A stretch of DNA of 64,000 nucleotides from Flavobacterium lotistagni (GTDB taxonomy: Bacteria; Bacteroidota; Bacteroidia; Flavobacteriales; Flavobacteriaceae): contig NZ_JAAJBU010000004.1 in assembly GCF_011392125.1 (NCBI RefSeq), positions 1 to 64,000 on the forward strand, written 5' to 3'. Of the stretch, positions 59,578 through 64,000 are shown piece by piece. Position numbers and translations under genes: made by a program. Within the stretch, counting starts at the first letter, position 1; every line of letters starts with the position of its first letter. The notes beneath the pieces were generated by a model. It was given only the letters and a program-made list of their open reading frames with translations. It did not search any database and was not told the origin of the DNA.

Positions 59578-61746
59578 TTATTTTGCAGATTCAACAAATT
59601 CCAACACATCTAGGCTTACTGTCGAAGTAAATAGGCCATAATTCACCACGGCTTTGTTTTTTTCGATTTTGTCGATGCTGCCAATGGCTTTTCCGTCGGG
59701 CATTCTCACGCGGTCGCCTACTTTTAGAATGGGTTTGGGTTTTTCTACGACTAGGCTGGCTTTGAGCTTTTTCTCTTTTTTCTCTTTGCGGATTTTCTCG
59801 ACCTGAACCGCTACTTCTTTAACAATTTCCTTTTGCTGGATTTCTTTAGACTTGACTTCTTTTGCCGTAGCTTTCTTGCGTTTGGAATTCTCGATTTCGA
59901 CCATTTTCAAAAATTCGCCAATGAGTTCTTTTTTGTTTTTATTGTTGAAATATTTCTGGGCAATATCATCGATTTTCTGGCCCATATAAATCAAGCGCTG
60001 GTTGCTGTCGTAGAGTTCTTGATAGCTTTCGAGTTTTTGCTTAATTTTCAGGTTAATCGATTCCATTTTTTTGCTTTCCTCGCGCGCTTTGATTTCTTCT
60101 TCTTTTAAAGTTTGCGAGGTTTTTTCCATTTTGGAACGCTCTTTCTGCAAATTCGCAATGGTCTTATCGAACCTGACTTTACCAACTTCAATCTTCTTTT
60201 TGGCGCGATTGATTAGTCCGTACGGAATGCCGTTCTTTTGCGCCACCTCAAACGTAAAGGAACTTCCGGCCTGACCTACGACCAGTTTATAAATCGGTTC
60301 GAGAGATTTCTCGTCAAAGAGCATGTTGGCGTTGGTTGCAAATGGCAATTCGTTGGCTAATATTTTCAAATTTGAATAGTGCGTAGTAATGATGCCGAAA
60401 GCTTCACGGTGGTAAAATTCTTCTAAGAAAATCTCAGCCAAAGCGCCACCGAGTTCTGGGTCTGAACCGGTTCCAAATTCGTCGATCAAGAACATGGTTT
60501 TTCGATTGCATTTCTTCAGGAAATAATTCATGTTCTTTAAACGGTAACTGTAGGTACTTAAATGATTTTCAATAGATTGATTATCGCCGATGTCGGTCAG
60601 AATTCGGTCGAACAAAAAGGTTTCACTGCGTTCGTGCACCGGAACCAACATACCAGATTGCAACATCAATTGCAGCAAGCCGACCGTTTTCAAAGAAATT
60701 GTTTTTCCACCGGCATTTGGCCCAGAAATTACAACAATTCTTCTTTCCTGGTGCAACTCGAACGTTTGCGGATAAGTTGGTTCGTTTTTTTGGTTGTTAT
60801 TCAAAAGTAGAATAGGATGGAAGGCATTTCGAAAATACAGCCTGCGCTCGTCGTTAATTTTCGGTAAGATTCCTCCAATCCGTTTGGCATATTTGGCTTT
60901 CGCGGCTATCACATCTACATCGCTAAGGAAATCCTGATATTGCACCAGCATCGGCAAGTAGGGCCGAATCATATTGGTAAGCAACTTCAAGATTCGGGTT
61001 ATTTCTTCCTTTTCTTCATATTCCAAATTGGCCAACTCACGCGAATATTGCAAAGTGGTTTCCGGCTCAATGTAGGCAATACTTCCGGTTTTTGACGAGC
61101 CCATAATGGAACCCTTGACCTTGCGTCGGTACATTGCTAAAACCGCCAAAACCCTACGGTTCTGTACAATCGTTTCGCGAATTTCATCTAAGTAACCCAA
61201 GCTGTTGTAATGCGTCAGCGCCATGCCGAAACTCTGGTTCACTTTACCTCGAACGGTAGTCATGCTGCGTCTTATATCGAGCAACACCGGCGACGCATTG
61301 TCTTTGATTTCGCCGTATTTATCAACAACTTGTTCAATATGGGTAATGATCGCCTTGGTCAATTCGATTGTAGAAGAACGCTGATATAACTTCGGGTAAT
61401 ATTCTTCAAACTTCTTCAGGAACGCCAGCAACGTATTGGTGGTTTCAGAAATAGTGGCAATTTTCCTGAAACTGCCTACTTCCAGAAAACTGTCTTCGAT
61501 GCCCAAGAATTTGATTTCGTTGGTAATCGCATCAAAACCGTGGTTCGGAATTGCGTTGTTATTGTCAAACGACGACAAGTATTCTGAGGTTTGCAGCAAA
61601 GCATCCATCAGCACCGCCGATTCCTTGAAAGGCGTGATTTGCAAAGCTTTCAGTTTGCCTATTTCCGTGTTGCAAATGCCTGAAACCGTTTCCAGCACTG
61701 TCGGGAATTGTAAATCTTGTAAAGTTTTTTCAGTAATACTGATCAT
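59578..61746 (-). CDS. mutS2: MutS2-like DNA/ribosome-associated ATPase without Smr domain
   Basis: This 722-residue protein has a MutS core/lever helical part (residues about 1-310), a Walker A motif GPNAGGKT near residue 340, the Q-loop region and Walker B FLIDEFGTGSDPELGGALAEIFLEEF, then a long Lys/Glu-rich coiled coil (about 515-670). It ends in a small KOW-like beta domain VGDRVRMPDGKAIGSIDKIEKNKAVVNYG. The usual MutS2 C-terminal Smr nuclease domain is missing. Proposed roles of the family are suppression of recombination and rescue of collided ribosomes; without Smr, cleavage activity must come from elsewhere or be absent. Confidence 0.88.
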   Translation of the reverse strand: MISITEKTLQDLQFPTVLETVSGICNTEIGKLKALQITPFKESAVLMDALLQTSEYLSSFDNNNAIPNHGFDAITNEIKFLGIEDSFLEVGSFRKIATISETTNTLLAFLKKFEEYYPKLYQRSSTIELTKAIITHIEQVVDKYGEIKDNASPVLLDIRRSMTTVRGKVNQSFGMALTHYNSLGYLDEIRETIVQNRRVLAVLAMYRRKVKGSIMGSSKTGSIAYIEPETTLQYSRELANLEYEEKEEITRILKLLTNMIRPYLPMLVQYQDFLSDVDVIAAKAKYAKRIGGILPKINDERRLYFRNAFHPILLLNNNQKNEPTYPQTFELHQERRIVVISGPNAGGKTISLKTVGLLQLMLQSGMLVPVHERSETFLFDRILTDIGDNQSIENHLSTYSYRLKNMNYFLKKCNRKTMFLIDEFGTGSDPELGGALAEIFLEEFYHREAFGIITTHYSNLKILANELPFATNANMLFDEKSLEPIYKLVVGQAGSSFTFEVAQKNGIPYGLINRAKKKIEVGKVRFDKTIANLQKERSKMEKTSQTLKEEEIKAREESKKMESINLKIKQKLESYQELYDSNQRLIYMGQKIDDIAQKYFNNKNKKELIGEFLKMVEIENSKRKKATAKEVKSKEIQQKEIVKEVAVQVEKIRKEKKEKKLKASLVVEKPKPILKVGDRVRMPDGKAIGSIDKIEKNKAVVNYGLFTSTVSLDVLEFVESAK

Positions 61747-61846
61747 GGGCTTTGAATTTCCGGAACAAATTTACTCAAACCACCGGGAACTCTGATTTCT
61801 AATTCCGATTTAATGGTTAATTATTTTTCGGGTAAGGAAGTGACAT

Positions 61847-61890
61847 AAATCTTACAGCGAAGCGGTCTTAAAATCTTAAAGCGAAGCGGT
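61847..61890 (+). repeat. Interspersed repeat, family E, copy 2 (tandem)
   Basis: Two tandem units of 24 bases: CTTACAGCGAAGCGGTC then TTAAAAT, and CTTAAAGCGAAGCGGTC then CAAAATT. The first unit shares CAGCGAAGCGGTCTT exactly with the minus strand at 17994-18008. Confidence 0.7.
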
Positions 61891-61937
61891 CCAAAATTCT
61901 GCTAGCAATTCTTTATTTTTACAGCAAATTTCCTGTA

Positions 61938-62618
61938 ATGAACGTTACCATCGAACCCACTTGGAAAGCCGTTTTAGCCGATGAATTCGAAAAGCCGTAC
62001 TTCGCCCAACTGATTGATTTTGTTAGGTCGGAATACCAACAACACACTTGTTATCCGAAAGGCCAACAGATTTTTGCAGCGTTTGACGCTTGTACTTTTG
62101 AAGACATCAAAGTGGTGATTATCGGTCAAGATCCTTATCATGGCGCTGGGCAAGCCAATGGTTTGTGTTTTTCGGTCAATGATGGCATTTCGTTTCCGCC
62201 GTCGTTAATAAACATTTTCAAAGAACTCCAAACTGATTTGCAACAACCTTTTCCTGCAACAGGAAATCTCGAACATTGGGCCAAGCAAGGCGTATTGCTT
62301 TTGAACGCCACACTCACTGTTCGCAAAGGCGAGGCCGGAAGCCATCAAAACAAAGGTTGGGAAACTTTTACCGATGCCGTCATCGAACACATTTCACGCG
62401 AAAAAAATGGAGTAGTCTTCTTGCTTTGGGGTGGTTTTGCCAAAAAGAAAGGCGCCAAAATCGACCGTAGCAAACATTGTGTTTTAGAATCCGGGCATCC
62501 GTCGCCGATGAGTGCCAACCAAGGTAAATGGTTCGGCAACAAGCATTTCAGCCAGGCCAATGACTACCTTAAATTACTCCACAAAAAACCAATAGATTGG
62601 GCAGTTAATTTACAGTAA
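61938..62618 (+). CDS. ung: Uracil-DNA glycosylase, family 1
   Basis: This 226-residue enzyme removes uracil from DNA as the first step of base-excision repair. Family-1 motifs are complete: VIIGQDPYHGAGQANGLCFSV with the water-activating D65, LLLNATLTVRKGEAGSH, and the HPSPMSANQGKWFGNKHFSQAN block with the catalytic His (HPSPLS is commoner, Met here is conservative). The start ATG at 61938 is 17 bases after TATTTTTA, a possible variant -7 box. The 3' end overlaps the convergent gene at 62605 by 14 bases. Confidence 0.97.
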   Translation: MNVTIEPTWKAVLADEFEKPYFAQLIDFVRSEYQQHTCYPKGQQIFAAFDACTFEDIKVVIIGQDPYHGAGQANGLCFSVNDGISFPPSLINIFKELQTDLQQPFPATGNLEHWAKQGVLLLNATLTVRKGEAGSHQNKGWETFTDAVIEHISREKNGVVFLLWGGFAKKKGAKIDRSKHCVLESGHPSPMSANQGKWFGNKHFSQANDYLKLLHKKPIDWAVNLQ

Positions 62619-63201
62619 AATAAAAATAACCGTTGGCGTCTAGGTTCAGCGTGTTGGGCGAATTCAAATTCAGGAACAAGTTGTTGTTGGCACTTTCAGA
62701 GCGCAATTCTACGATATTGCTTTCATCGCTGTTGTAACCGAAGCTCAATCGGTAATTTCCGGAAGCCAAATTCTGAATTACTGCACGGTATTCATAGGTT
62801 TGTGTAATTTCATTGTAAACCGACTTAGCCAACACAAACGATCCGGTTTCAGAATTGCCAATCGAAGTAAGGATTTGGTTGCTGGCGATTTCAATATAAT
62901 CCCAGTCGTCTCCATTTTGCTTTTCAATTTCGTACGAAAAATTCAGTTTGGCAGCACCACCAGTAGTTTTGTATATATCCAACGGCTTTGATAAACCGGT
63001 AACACTTAGTAAGCGGTCAATATCGGCCACAACAAAAACAGACTGGTCTTCTGGAACGTCGGAAGTTTCTATCACCACCAAATTGGGCGAAGTAGCAAAA
63101 ACATCGTTGTAAAATTCACTGTCTTTATTAGAGCAATCTGCCGCCATTAAAACAGTAGCTAAGGCCATAAAAAAGAAATATTGTAGGGTTCTAGTTTTCA
63201 T
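62605..63201 (-). CDS. Small lipoprotein or exported protein, function unknown
   Basis: This 198-residue protein has a hydrophobic N terminus (MKTRTLQYFFFMALATVLMAADC) with a possible lipobox at AADC followed by SNKDSE, so it may be a lipoprotein with an acidic export signal. The mature part is beta-rich (VVIETSDVPEDQSVFVVADIDRL, KLNFSYEIEKQ, GSFVLAKSVYNE, YRLSFGYNSDES). I recognise no named domain. It is encoded 11 bases after the barrel protein at 63213 and likely forms a two-gene unit with it. Its 3' end overlaps ung by 14 bases. Confidence 0.7.
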   Translation of the reverse strand: MKTRTLQYFFFMALATVLMAADCSNKDSEFYNDVFATSPNLVVIETSDVPEDQSVFVVADIDRLLSVTGLSKPLDIYKTTGGAAKLNFSYEIEKQNGDDWDYIEIASNQILTSIGNSETGSFVLAKSVYNEITQTYEYRAVIQNLASGNYRLSFGYNSDESNIVELRSESANNNLFLNLNSPNTLNLDANGYFYFTVN

Positions 63202-63212
63202 AATATGCAGAA

Positions 63213-63794
63213 TTAAAATCGATAGCTAACACTCAAACCCACACGCGATAGAATGTCTGGGCTTTTGTCTTTGTTAAATAGATTAGACCCTAAACCAACA
63301 AGAAACTCAATTCCGAATTGGTCCATGATGTAATATTTGTAGCCCACAGCGGCACCCATGCCTAAATCGACATAGCTATTCTTTTCAATGGCATAATAAT
63401 GATTGTTGGCCGAATCAGTAAGCAATAGGATTTCCCTAAAATCGCCTCCATTGATGTTGGTAAAAATCTCAGCAAAATAAAAGCTCCGAGCACCTTGCGA
63501 CATATTGTAGCGAACAAAAGGAATGATTTCATATTTGGTAAAAAAATTCACATTGCCTTGGTCAAAATCGTCTTTGTTTTTTTTGTTGGCCGAAAACACA
63601 CCAGCGGTTCCTACGGAAAATTTTTTGTTTAGAAATCGTTCGTAAGTTAAATTGACTCTTGATAATCCGAGCCCGACAACGTCAACACGGAGTTCGTTTT
63701 TACGAGACAAAATAGGCGAAACCGGCGTAGTTTCTTGAGCGTTAGCCACTATAACACCGAGAAGAATTATAAAGAGCAATATGGATTTTTTCAT
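63213..63794 (-). CDS. Outer-membrane beta-barrel-like protein
   Basis: This 193-residue protein starts at the ATG of MKKSILLFIILLGVIVANAQ; 21 more residues from an upstream start lack signal-peptide logic. The mature chain shows barrel-like strands: NELRVDVVGLGLSRVNLTYERFL, KYEIIPFVRYNMSQ, YVDLGMGAAVGYKYYIMDQFGIEFLVGLG, and it ends with VGLSVSYRF, a C-terminal Phe. The function is unknown. It is followed by the lipoprotein-like gene at 62605. Confidence 0.78.
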   Translation of the reverse strand: MKKSILLFIILLGVIVANAQETTPVSPILSRKNELRVDVVGLGLSRVNLTYERFLNKKFSVGTAGVFSANKKNKDDFDQGNVNFFTKYEIIPFVRYNMSQGARSFYFAEIFTNINGGDFREILLLTDSANNHYYAIEKNSYVDLGMGAAVGYKYYIMDQFGIEFLVGLGSNLFNKDKSPDILSRVGLSVSYRF

Positions 63795-63853
63795 AGTTTG
63801 GAAATTGATTGAGCTAAGATATAAAAACCATCGAATTAAACAGTATAGCAAAA

Positions 63854-64000
63854 TCAATTAAAAGTGAGTGCGCCCAATATTTCTTCAGACATAAACGGTC
63901 CGCCGGGATAAGTGGCCGTATAATCAAGGTTGAGCCATATTTGACCGCGTTCGTCCTGATGGTAATGGATTTGGTTGCCTTTACTTTCGCTTACAAATAG
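63854..64000 (-). CDS. C-terminal 48 residues of an unidentified protein (start beyond window)
   Basis: On the minus strand an open frame enters at 64000 and stops with TGA at 63854-63856. It reads LFVSESKGNQIHYHQDERG, then QIWLNLDYTATYPGGPFMSEE, ending ALTFN. Codon use looks like the neighbours and there is no internal stop, so it is probably a real gene end. Too little is visible to name it. Confidence 0.55.
   Translation of the reverse strand, partial: LFVSESKGNQIHYHQDERGQIWLNLDYTATYPGGPFMSEEILGALTFN

Overview
The window looks like a chromosomal segment of a Flavobacteriaceae bacterium, most likely Flavobacterium or a close relative. The evidence is: several type IX secretion (T9SS) C-terminal sorting domains; Bacteroidota promoter boxes (TAnnTTTG, one with an ideally spaced TTG); FISUMP, DUF4397, DUF4159 and PG_1098-like families; a bacillithiol gene (bshA); AT-rich spacers; and word-like interspersed intergenic repeats. 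I see no rRNA, tRNA, CRISPR array, insertion sequence or prophage.

Layout. 1-1121: 5' part of a secreted DUF4397-repeat protein (minus strand, cut by the window edge). 1.4-2.0 kb: a VanX/DdpX-type D-Ala-D-Ala dipeptidase. 2.0-9.1 kb: a tight minus-strand run of tsaD, rsmE, a T9SS protein, DUF4159, an AI-2E-type transporter, a THUMP-like methyltransferase and a small exported protein. 9.2-13.7 kb: a TamB-like envelope protein. 13.9-17.5 kb: a carbon-metabolism group (pfkA, gap, a BadF/GlcNAc-kinase-like ATPase, mgsA), separated by structured repeats. 17.6-23.1 kb: ridA, lptD, an amidase and an MlaD/MCE protein, mostly envelope biogenesis. 23.1-26.4 kb: a split membrane/soluble Fe-S oxidoreductase pair with a small HAD-like protein between, then a short conserved protein. 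26.4-34.3 kb: a NagZ-like GH3 fused to a beta-lactamase-type domain, a FISUMP lipoprotein, a TlpA-like protein, bshA and a PrcB-like lipoprotein.

34.6-54.7 kb is the most interesting part: a probable beta-1,3/1,6-glucan (laminarin-type) utilisation locus. A T9SS surface protein with three near-identical modules is followed by a membrane-spanning propeller/Y_Y_Y/LuxR regulator. Then comes a 14.5-kb co-directional operon of a clan-A glycosidase fused to an apparent outer-membrane beta-barrel, a modular glycan-binding lipoprotein, a GH16 lipoprotein, a GH149-like phosphorylase, a GH17 lipoprotein, a GH30, a GPH-type sugar symporter and a cytosolic GH17. There is no SusC/SusD pair. A box TGTATAGT occurs upstream of the first surface-protein gene and, as two direct repeats plus one inverted copy, upstream of the operon; I propose it as the locus operator. 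The model is: surface depolymerisation by GH16, passage through the barrel fusion or an unlinked porin, periplasmic trimming by GH17/GH30, uptake by the symporter, and cytosolic phosphorolysis to glucose-1-phosphate.

54.7-64.0 kb returns to housekeeping: a small outer-membrane protein, aroC, a dicarboxylate symporter, a T9SS protein, a DCC-family protein, a MutS2 without Smr domain, ung, two small envelope proteins and the tail of an unidentified gene. Intergenic spacers across the window carry at least six families of short interspersed repeats, some present twice here. They are catalogued under features and findings.
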